A stretch of 6,372 bases of DNA from Verrucomicrobiaceae bacterium (lineage in GTDB: Bacteria; Verrucomicrobiota; Verrucomicrobiae; Verrucomicrobiales; Akkermansiaceae): NCBI GenBank assembly GCA_003820635.1, contig RPOS01000325.1, positions 1-6,372 of the forward strand, written 5' to 3'. The notes under the pieces are model-generated. The model was not told the DNA's origin. It did no database searches and worked only from the letters and a program-made list of their open reading frames with translations. A program made the position numbers and the translations under genes. How positions within the stretch are numbered: the first letter of the stretch is position 1; every line of letters starts with the position of its first letter. Of the stretch, positions 1 through 5,702 are shown piece by piece.

Positions 1-350
1 GCGAGATTCTCCGCTATGTGAAGGACAATCGGTGCGACGCCCTCATCGTCGGCGCTCATTTCGATCCGCAGTTTCTAACCGTGAAGGGGCTCCGTGCGGG
101 GCGGGACATTTCGTTCTTTGCCTGCGGCCCGTGGTCATCCGACAGAGTGCGCGGCATCGCCGGGATCGATGAGTGCTGGAAGGAGATAGGAGAGGCAGCT
201 GCCGCGCAACTCGGCCGCTTGATGCAGTCCGGAACGCGTGGCTTTCCGGAAATCCCCGAAGTGATCCACATACCCGGACGCTGGATCGACCAAAAACTCC
301 ATGCCCCTGTGCAGACCGCAGGCACCGTGAAGAAGTCACGAAGGGGATAA
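1..350 (+). CDS. LacI/GntR-type transcriptional regulator, C-terminal sugar-binding domain (5' partial)
   Basis: The frame is open from the window edge (first full codon at base 3) to the TAA at 348-350, so only the last 115 residues are present and the DNA-binding domain lies outside. What is visible fits the end of a periplasmic-binding-protein-like effector domain of sugar-responsive repressors. CDALIVGAHF resembles a strand of the second lobe. RDISFFACG resembles the 'DISVVGFD' strand. IDECWKEIGEAAAAQLGRLM resembles the 'qp..eiG..Aa..Ll' helix, and IPEVIHIPGRWI resembles the terminal strand that usually ends 'lv.R.S'. In this family a sugar or sugar phosphate binds between the lobes and changes operator affinity. 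No helix-turn-helix follows, so an XylR-type protein with C-terminal AraC fingers is unlikely; LacI-type or GntR-type with an N-terminal HTH both fit. It precedes the enzyme genes on the same strand and is the natural candidate to control them. Confidence 0.75.
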   Translation, partial: EILRYVKDNRCDALIVGAHFDPQFLTVKGLRAGRDISFFACGPWSSDRVRGIAGIDECWKEIGEAAAAQLGRLMQSGTRGFPEIPEVIHIPGRWIDQKLHAPVQTAGTVKKSRRG

Positions 351-575
351 AGGAACGCCCCATAGGAAAAAGTGTTCCGACCTCAGCGAGGCGGTCTGGC
401 TACCCGCAGCGCTGCCGCCGGTCATCTCCAATAACGACGGGCCAAGGCTTCATGTCAGGGAAAATAGCCCCACAGCTTTACTGTAAATTCCAAAACAATT
501 TGATGAAAAGGGAACATGGCCCAAGATTCCCACCAGCCGGATGAAATTTCACACCAACCTCGAGAAAACCCAGCA

Positions 576-591
576 AAACACCGCGGTCTTT
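576..591. promoter_or_regulatory. Possible operator, 16-bp near-palindrome
   Basis: AAACACCGCGGTCTTT pairs with itself at seven of eight positions: AAA, one mismatch, ACCG, then CGGT, the mismatch, TTT. It lies about 55 bases upstream of the candidate -10 box of the large glycosidase-like gene, where a regulator of the type encoded just upstream could bind. LacI-family operators are usually palindromes of about this size, but their centre is normally CG whereas this one is GC. Function is inferred from symmetry and position only; a chance palindrome is quite possible. Confidence 0.25.
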
Positions 592-622
592 GGCCAGAGG
601 GCGGGATGAAAACGGAACTGAT

Positions 623-651
623 TCAGCCACAGAGCATATCATTCTTATAAT
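623..651 (+). promoter_or_regulatory. Candidate sigma-70-type promoter for the large glycosidase-like gene
   Basis: A perfect TATAAT is present at 646-651. The -35 region is weak: TTCAGC at 622-627 or its neighbours match the consensus at about three positions, with roughly 18 bases of spacing. Transcription would start near 658, giving a leader of about 16 bases before the ATG at 674 with no Shine-Dalgarno sequence. The weak -35 would suit an activated or derepressed promoter. The call rests on the -10 match and its position. Confidence 0.4.
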
Positions 652-673
652 TCCATATCGCACTTTACACCCA

Positions 674-3127
674 ATGTCCAAATCAGTTTTCATATTACGC
701 CTCCTTTCCTGTGTCGTCTTGCTTTCATCCACGGTGGCTTTGTGGAGATTCTTCCATACTCCAAAGCCATTGCCGGCCCCGCAGGCGCACGACGAAACTA
801 TCCGAATCGGGGTCATTTACTCCTCATGGCGGGGGAACAAATATTTGAACGAATTTGACGACATCGCCGCCCGACTTGGGTGGGAAGTCACACATATGGA
901 AAACAGAAAGGTTGGGGATTGGATTGGAGGGCTCTCACGCTACCAGATCATCGTCACGACCTCCGCCCTCGTCGATAATTCGCCCGACATGGCACCTTAT
1001 CGCGAGCAGTGGAACTCCTGGATTAATGCCGGTGGGATTCTGGTACTCGCTGATGCCAATTATCCGGAAGTGACGAAGTGGCTCTGCGCGCTTGGGGGAG
1101 ATGAGGTTGCTCTAAATACCAGGACCGCTACCGCCAGCGACAGTCCGGCGACCCCTGCCAACCTACAGTGCGACACCGAAACCGGAATTCTTGTGTTCCC
1201 GAATGATGTGAGAGATTACCTCAAGGAAAAGTGGGAGGGCAAATGGGCTCGTTATGACTCATGGGGTAAGGATTGGCAGAGCCTTGTCAACATCGGGTCC
1301 AAAGAAAGCCTTATGCTCATGAGGGAACATGGCAAGGGGGGGATCATTGCCCTGAGCTACTCCTCGTTCGAGAAGGAAAAGGACAAGCCGCACGCCTATC
1401 GACTCTTTGAAAATATCCTGGCCTATTTCAACTTCCGACACAACGGACTCCTTGTTAAGGCTGTTGAGGTTGGCCCGGCCGCTTTGGGCAATCATGAAAT
1501 GCGCTTTGTGCTGCAGGGCACCGGAGCTCCCATCATGCCGCAGGACGCTGCGGAATATATGGCAACTTTGTTTACGTATTGGGACGACCGTTTGGTGAAG
1601 AGCGACCAGCCGATTCGCGGACATTTGGAGGAGGGAAATTTGGTCTTCCGTTTGCCGTATCGGGTTGACCAGCGAGGACAATTAACCCTTCGATGCGTTG
1701 TCAGTAAAAAGGGTCGGGCACTTGGTGCACTTAGTCGGGTCCAGAAAATTCCGTTGCAGATGCTCGATCTCCAACCATACCAACAGCATCCCCATCCTGG
1801 GCATGAGTTGGTTTCTTTCGCTTGCCGTCTTTCTCCCGATTACGGTGTCTCTCTGGCCGATTGCTCGCTCCAGGTCGCAATTGATGGCGTTGTGATTGCC
1901 GACCGGCAGTCCCCGGTGGAAAATTCCGACTTTTGTCTTCCTTGCCCTGGGCTCGAAACCGGCTCCCATTCCCTGACGGTGACCCTGTTTCACCGGGGGA
2001 AAGCACTGGCGGAGGCCGGCTTCCCTTTTGAGCAGACCGACCGGCCCAAGGTCTATTATCGGCCCGACGGCGTGTTCATGGTCCGCGAGGCTCCCTTTTT
2101 TCCATTTGGCTGGTACCATGTCTCGTGGCGTACCGATGCCGCTGACAGAACCAACGCGATGCGCACCATCGGAAAGGCGGGCTACAATTTCATCAGCGCT
2201 TCCATGCGCGACGAGGATTTCCCGAAAGGTTGGGAGGCATTCCTGTCAGACGCCCATGACCATGGGGTGATGGTCTTGACGGAAACCAAAATGGATTGGA
2301 AGGATTGCATTCCCATGATTAGGGACAAGTCGGCGAGTTTCGGTTACACGGCGGCGGATGAACCGGACGGTGTCGGGATTTTTCCGAATGTGCTGCATGG
2401 AATACATGAACGCATCAAGAAAGAGGACAATGATCGTCCGACATGGGCAACCCTGTGTCACGAGGAATCGTTGGAACAATATGTCGGACTGACGGATATC
2501 GCTGCGCCGGATCCCTATCCTTATGTGATCACTAACGATGAACGATCCCGCGATCAGTTGCATGTTTATCGGATCATCAAAAAGGCGGCCAGCCTGGCAG
2601 AGGCGCGGGGCACGACTTGCATGGCCGTGCTTCAATGTTTCGGCGGGTATGAGGTTTTCACCGTGCCGACCTTTGCGCAAATTCGTAGCATGACCTACCA
2701 GGCATTGTTGGCCGGAGCCAAGGGGATTGTTTACTACACCTTCAATGACTCCGATATGGTGGCCAACATCCAGCGTTTCCGCATGGATCAGCATCCGGAC
2801 CTCTGGCAGGATATGAAACGACTGCCTGGTGAAATTCAGACGCTTCATCCGGCGCTATTCGAAGGGACCCGTTTCAATGTGGATACCGAACTGCCGCCGA
2901 GTATCTTCGCCGGCGGTTGGGTCCTTCCTGACAAGCTAATCGTTTGCATCGGAAATGACTCCAATCTCAACCCTCAGGTGGTCACGATTCCCTTACCGGT
3001 GAGCACTGTCGGTCAAGCAAAGCCGCTTTTTGGCAGCGATCCCGGGAGCCTTAACCTGAAAAGCGAACAGTTGAGCGTCGCGATCAAGCCAATGGAAACA
3101 CTGCTGTTTGAAATCCCACGAAAGTAG
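674..3127 (+). CDS. Exported multidomain glycosidase-like protein (GATase-like + TIM barrel)
   Basis: 817 residues. The ATG at 674 starts a classic export or anchor segment (MSKSVFILRLLSCVVLLSS, then ALW), so the protein acts in the periplasm, membrane or outside. Residues about 43-260 look like a class I glutamine-amidotransferase/ThuA-like alpha-beta domain: IRIGVIYSS, a WINAGGILVLAD strand at 116-127, and GKGGIIALSY at 220-229, as found beside some glycosidases. Residues about 265-455 look like beta-sandwich modules. YYRPDGVFMV at 461 leads into a TIM-barrel glycosidase-like domain: PFFPFGWYHV (474-483), TAADEPDG (559-566), DPYPY (613-617), VLQCFGGYE (652-660) and GAKGIVYYTF (681-690). E563 in the DEP motif is the likely acid/base. 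The last 90 or so residues look like a C-terminal beta domain. A second catalytic Glu is not obvious; E660 is a candidate. I cannot assign a numbered GH family or substrate. The next gene follows closely on the same strand, consistent with an operon. Confidence 0.8.
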   Translation: MSKSVFILRLLSCVVLLSSTVALWRFFHTPKPLPAPQAHDETIRIGVIYSSWRGNKYLNEFDDIAARLGWEVTHMENRKVGDWIGGLSRYQIIVTTSALVDNSPDMAPYREQWNSWINAGGILVLADANYPEVTKWLCALGGDEVALNTRTATASDSPATPANLQCDTETGILVFPNDVRDYLKEKWEGKWARYDSWGKDWQSLVNIGSKESLMLMREHGKGGIIALSYSSFEKEKDKPHAYRLFENILAYFNFRHNGLLVKAVEVGPAALGNHEMRFVLQGTGAPIMPQDAAEYMATLFTYWDDRLVKSDQPIRGHLEEGNLVFRLPYRVDQRGQLTLRCVVSKKGRALGALSRVQKIPLQMLDLQPYQQHPHPGHELVSFACRLSPDYGVSLADCSLQVAIDGVVIADRQSPVENSDFCLPCPGLETGSHSLTVTLFHRGKALAEAGFPFEQTDRPKVYYRPDGVFMVREAPFFPFGWYHVSWRTDAADRTNAMRTIGKAGYNFISASMRDEDFPKGWEAFLSDAHDHGVMVLTETKMDWKDCIPMIRDKSASFGYTAADEPDGVGIFPNVLHGIHERIKKEDNDRPTWATLCHEESLEQYVGLTDIAAPDPYPYVITNDERSRDQLHVYRIIKKAASLAEARGTTCMAVLQCFGGYEVFTVPTFAQIRSMTYQALLAGAKGIVYYTFNDSDMVANIQRFRMDQHPDLWQDMKRLPGEIQTLHPALFEGTRFNVDTELPPSIFAGGWVLPDKLIVCIGNDSNLNPQVVTIPLPVSTVGQAKPLFGSDPGSLNLKSEQLSVAIKPMETLLFEIPRK

Positions 3128-3222
3128 CTGTCCGCATATCCCGCCCCGTGAGCATTTTCGCCATGCCATCATGCGATTCGCTGCACGAAAACGACATTCA
3201 CCCATCTAAATATTCCCACAAA

Positions 3223-4482
3223 ATGCTTACTTTGCCAAAAGCCACTCCCGACATCGCCCTGCCTAGTATGGTTGCGCACTGGAAGCGCGAAGTCTTCTCC
3301 AAGGTCAAGAGGTTCGCTTCGCTGGCTGATCCGGTGCTTCCGATTTCCGATGAATACCCCGGGCTCTGGTTGGAATCCGCACCCTACGACGGGCTGCAAT
3401 TCCTTCGCCTTCTTGACGGCGATCCGGCGGTTGCGGAAGCCAATGTCGAATGCTTCTTCAAGCATCAGCGACCTGACGGACAACTGCCTTGCTACATTCT
3501 GGACGCGGAGCATCCCCACACACCGCATTACCTGGAACTTGGTGCAAATCTTGTCAATTACAGCCAGATTCAGGAGCTCGTTCCATTAGCCTGGGTCGCC
3601 CTGGAGATGGTCAAGATCACAAAGAACGAGGAGTTTCTCCTGCGCGCTTATTCTGCCTGTTCACGCTGGGATGCGTGGCTTGTGGCCAACCGGATGACAC
3701 GCGGGCAGGGTGTCTTCGAGATCTTTTGCGAGTTTGACATGGGGTATGATTTCTCCCCCCGGGCGCACGATGGCGGAATTCCAAAAGCATGTCCTGGCAA
3801 CGAGGCGCGCAATTGCCCGGATGCAGGCTGCCTTCCTCTGTTGGCCCCGGATCTCTCAGCAGTCGTCTATGGGTCACGGAAAGCTCTTGCGGAAATGGCA
3901 GGCCTACTGGGGCGACCGAATGATCAGACCACATGGCTGACGAAGGCCGAGGAGCTTCGAAGCGCCATTTACGCAAAGTGCTGGGACGAAGAAGATGATT
4001 TTTTCTATGACGTGGATGCCTGGGGTGATTTCCGTCGGTATCGCACGATTCACATCACGCATTTGCTCTCCGAGGGAGTCGTCACTGATGCACACTTCGA
4101 TCGAATCTACGAGCGGTACATTAAGAGTCCGGATCACTTCTGGACCCAATTTCCTTTGCCATCGGTCTCGATTTCGGATCCCTCGTTCTCACCTGATGGC
4201 CACCAGATTCCCAATAACTGGGGCTACTGGTCGAATGGTCCCTGCATGTATCGCCTGTCGCGATGGATGATCAAGAATGGCAGACAGGAGGACTTGAAAT
4301 GGATCATGTCTCGTTGGTTGGAAGCCGCCGAACAACGCTGGCCGGAAGATGTGACCCAGGCCATCGATCCATTCTCCGGGGAATGGTCTCCCGCCAGCCC
4401 CAACCATTCCAACACGCTCTTTTTCCTCATCGAAGCCGCGCAGATACTTAACAAGATGGGACGCGCTGCCAGAATACCCTAA
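3223..4482 (+). CDS. (alpha/alpha)6-barrel glycoside hydrolase, GH63/GH37-like (MGH1-type)
   Basis: 419 residues from the ATG at 3223; in-frame GTG 3148 and ATG 3163 would add 25 or 20 residues. I chose 3223 because family-like sequence (LPKATPD...) begins there; no start has a Shine-Dalgarno. Features of trehalase/GH63-type helical barrels are visible: DEYPGLW (43-49), FFKHQRPDGQLP, FDMGYDFSPRA with D176 aligning with the general acid of the 'ESGWDFSSRW/ESGxDNSPR' motif, DLSAVVYGSRKALAEMAGLLG (D210 on), CWDEEDDFFYD (253 on), YWSNGP (335-340), and near the end GEWSPASPNHSN, where E387 is the candidate base. It would hydrolyse an alpha-glycosidic bond by inversion if it follows the family, but the substrate is unknown. 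It is shorter than most GH63 proteins, lacks an N-terminal beta-sandwich and has no signal peptide, suggesting a cytoplasmic enzyme acting on imported oligosaccharide. It starts 95 bases after the preceding gene (20 if GTG 3148 is used). Confidence 0.8.
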   Translation: MLTLPKATPDIALPSMVAHWKREVFSKVKRFASLADPVLPISDEYPGLWLESAPYDGLQFLRLLDGDPAVAEANVECFFKHQRPDGQLPCYILDAEHPHTPHYLELGANLVNYSQIQELVPLAWVALEMVKITKNEEFLLRAYSACSRWDAWLVANRMTRGQGVFEIFCEFDMGYDFSPRAHDGGIPKACPGNEARNCPDAGCLPLLAPDLSAVVYGSRKALAEMAGLLGRPNDQTTWLTKAEELRSAIYAKCWDEEDDFFYDVDAWGDFRRYRTIHITHLLSEGVVTDAHFDRIYERYIKSPDHFWTQFPLPSVSISDPSFSPDGHQIPNNWGYWSNGPCMYRLSRWMIKNGRQEDLKWIMSRWLEAAEQRWPEDVTQAIDPFSGEWSPASPNHSNTLFFLIEAAQILNKMGRAARIP

Positions 4483-4558
4483 CTATTTTCGGCCTATGAT
4501 TCCGATTGATTCCCCTCTTCCATTCATCTGGCGATCAGGCAAAAGTGCGCTGACTCCG

Positions 4559-4574
4559 AATACGTGAACGTATT
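4559..4574. promoter_or_regulatory. Probable repressor operator, perfect 7+2+7 inverted repeat
   Basis: AATACGT-GA-ACGTATT is a perfect inverted repeat of 7 bp around a 2-bp spacer. Size and composition resemble operators of LacI-family proteins and of GntR-type regulators that carry a sugar-binding domain (the AraR type), the class encoded at the start of the window. The right half, GAACGTAT, recurs at 4730-4737 in the candidate promoter region downstream. Binding by the local regulator is an inference. Confidence 0.45.
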
Positions 4575-4684
4575 TCAAGAAGAGCTTCCGCTGGGATACC
4601 AGCCAGCCGACCAAGATACATTTCTCTGCGGATCCGACGGCGCGACTTTGGGTTATCTTACGCGATAAAAATAATCCCGATCGG

Positions 4685-4713
4685 TTCATTAAACGGACAG
4701 TCCCTCCTATAAC
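4685..4713 (+). promoter_or_regulatory. Candidate promoter for the GH110-type gene
   Basis: TATAAC at 4708-4713 matches a sigma-70 -10 box at five of six positions, with TTCATT at 4685-4690 (three of six) at a 17-base spacing. A second -10-like TATAAA at 4735-4740 overlaps the half-site GAACGTAT (4730-4737), so a bound repressor could block it. Either would give a leader of roughly 250 bases to the ATG at 4998. Support is motif matching in an AT-rich patch of otherwise GC-rich DNA. Confidence 0.3.
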
Positions 4714-4957
4714 AATAAAATGACAACACGAACGTATAAACCTCTCTGCAGTTGGCCGGTGGAAGCCGCACCACCTCACTATCGATTCATTGAGCCGTCC
4801 ACCCCCAACGTGACATGTTCACCCGAACCTCCCTGGCCTGCCCCCTGAGTTTGGTCCGTTGGTGACGCCAATGATGCTGCTACAAGTCACGCTGTCCTGA
4901 CTGCAAACCATTTTCATTGTTGTTTTCACTTCACTGCCTGCAAAAATCAGAACGATT

Positions 4958-4977
4958 TGCACCCTTCGTGGGGTGCA
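4958..4977 (+). promoter_or_regulatory. Leader hairpin upstream of the GH110-type gene
   Basis: TGCACCC (4958-4964) and GGGTGCA (4971-4977) form a perfect 7-bp GC-rich stem with a 6-base loop, extendable by one T-G pair. It ends 20 bases before the ATG at 4998. No clear T-tract follows (GTTTACTTGC), so it is not a typical terminator; it could affect translation, mRNA stability or attenuation. If the TTG at 4917 were the real start, it would fall inside the coding region. Confidence 0.4.
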
Positions 4978-4997
4978 GTTTACTTGCTTCCTCATCC

Positions 4998-5702
4998 ATG
5001 AAAGTCCTCGCTCAATCAATCTCAGAAACTCGTTCGAAATCCATTCTGTTTCCCGTTCCGCCCGACACGGGGGCCGACGTCACACCGGCCCTGCGGGAGG
5101 TGCTGGCCGAACTTGCGAAACAAGGGGGCGGGCGCATCGAGTTTTCACCCGGACGATACGATTTCCGGCTGGATCGGGCGATTGAGAAGTATCTTTTCGT
5201 GAGCAATAACGACGAGGGCCTCAAGCGCATTGCGTTTCATCTCGAGGGTCTTTCCGAGGTCGAAATCGACGGGCAGGGCGCTGAGTTTGTTTTTCACGGT
5301 TTTCTGATGCCCTTTGCCGTGGAGAACTGTCGCGGGGTGACGCTGCGGAATTTTTCGATCGATTACGCGCGGCCATTCCATAGCGAGGGCGAGATTCTGA
5401 AAGTCGAGCAGGACGCCATCACGGTGCGATTTTCCGAGCATTACCCGTATCGGATCGAGGGCGATGAGTTGGTCTTTTTGGACGAGGATGGAATCCGTTA
5501 CCCGTGGGGTCGGTTGCTTGAGTTTGATCCGGTGAAGCGGGAGCCGGCCTACATGGCCCTCGACTACTGGGGGAAATCTTTTGTCATCAGCGGCATGATC
5601 CCGGCGGACGAAAAAGGATCGTTCCTCTCGGCTTTCCGCGCCAGCGATTGTGGAGACCGGTGCGTGCGAGTCGAAGTCCGGGATCCATGCGACCGTGGGT
5701 AA
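4998..5702 (+). CDS. GH110-type alpha-galactosidase, N-terminal part (ends at frameshift)
   Basis: 234 residues from ATG 4998 to the TAA at 5700-5702. The start of a right-handed parallel beta-helix enzyme is clear: GADVTPAL (25-32), GGGRIEFSPGRYDF (43-56), IDGQGAEFVF (90-99), then NFSIDYARPFHSEGE (118-132), the stretch I associate with GH110. Family members are usually about 600 residues and inverting exo-enzymes that remove alpha-1,3-linked galactose. The frame ends early: good sequence up to about VRVEV, then an out-of-frame tail (RDPCDRG) and a stop, while homologous sequence continues in the next frame. Removing one G from the GGG at 5680-5682 restores VRIHATVGNVMYF. ATG 4998 is preferred over TTG 4917 because the extra residues contain no credible signal peptide and would cover a hairpin. 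Neither start gives an obvious signal peptide, which is odd for this family. On its own this product would lack the active site. Confidence 0.75.
   Translation: MKVLAQSISETRSKSILFPVPPDTGADVTPALREVLAELAKQGGGRIEFSPGRYDFRLDRAIEKYLFVSNNDEGLKRIAFHLEGLSEVEIDGQGAEFVFHGFLMPFAVENCRGVTLRNFSIDYARPFHSEGEILKVEQDAITVRFSEHYPYRIEGDELVFLDEDGIRYPWGRLLEFDPVKREPAYMALDYWGKSFVISGMIPADEKGSFLSAFRASDCGDRCVRVEVRDPCDRG
5676..5702 (+). other. Frameshift junction in the GH110-type gene
   Basis: Upstream, the protein reads in the frame of codon 5676-5678; from 5683 onward the homologous reading is one base later. The simplest explanation is one extra G within GGG 5680-5682. A +1 slip at the stop itself (GGG_TAA_C, 5697-5703) would also rejoin the frames and give DRGNVMYF, since a glycine tRNA could re-pair on GGT; no stimulatory sequence is seen. 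The two joins give equal lengths and differ only in RDPCDR against RIHATV. Confidence 0.7.

Larger units (their letters stand above)
351..673. other. Intergenic region between regulator and large glycosidase gene
   Basis: This 323-base stretch has no convincing gene; open frames through it lack family resemblance. It holds a 7-bp interrupted inverted repeat with one G-T pair (352-358 with 372-378), a 10-bp palindrome GCAGCGCTGC (406-415), a near-palindromic operator-like site (576-591) and a promoter candidate (623-651). None of the hairpins is followed by a run of T, so no intrinsic terminator can be called after the regulator. A TTG at 590 would extend the downstream gene by 28 residues, but those residues would precede the hydrophobic signal and overlap the promoter, so the ATG at 674 is preferred. 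Confidence 0.5.
4483..4997. other. 515-bp intergenic regulatory region
   Basis: No recognisable gene is present. It carries the palindrome at 4559-4574, a small hairpin GCTGG-GATA-CCAGC (4590-4603), an AT-rich promoter-like patch (4653-4740), a 42-codon open frame (4720-4848) and a strong hairpin just before the next gene (4958-4977). No hairpin is followed by a T-run, so a terminator for the upstream operon cannot be called. The gap and its promoter-like elements suggest that the GH110-type gene is transcribed on its own. Confidence 0.55.

Noticed and set aside
352..378. Inverted repeat after the regulator as an intrinsic terminator
   Set aside because: Stem of seven pairs with one G-T and a 13-base loop, and no T-run after it.
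590..673. TTG 590 as start of the large glycosidase-like gene
   Set aside because: It would place 28 mostly polar residues before a clear signal segment and overlap the TATAAT box; ATG 674 fits better.
2246..2848. 200-codon open frame on the minus strand
   Set aside because: It lies fully inside the TIM-barrel coding region on the opposite strand and shows no family resemblance; a shadow of the real gene.
4590..4603. GCTGG-GATA-CCAGC hairpin as terminator of the glycosidase operon
   Set aside because: Only five base pairs, over 100 bases after the stop codon, and no T-tract follows.
4653..4678. GGGTTATC...GATAA...ATAATCCC as an operator or hairpin
   Set aside because: The arms pair only with a bulge or as a 5-bp repeat (TTATC/GATAA); too weak to call beside the perfect palindrome at 4559.
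4483..4779. 98-codon open frame on the minus strand in the intergenic region
   Set aside because: No recognisable motifs, low-quality composition and overlap with promoter-like and palindromic elements; no support as a gene.
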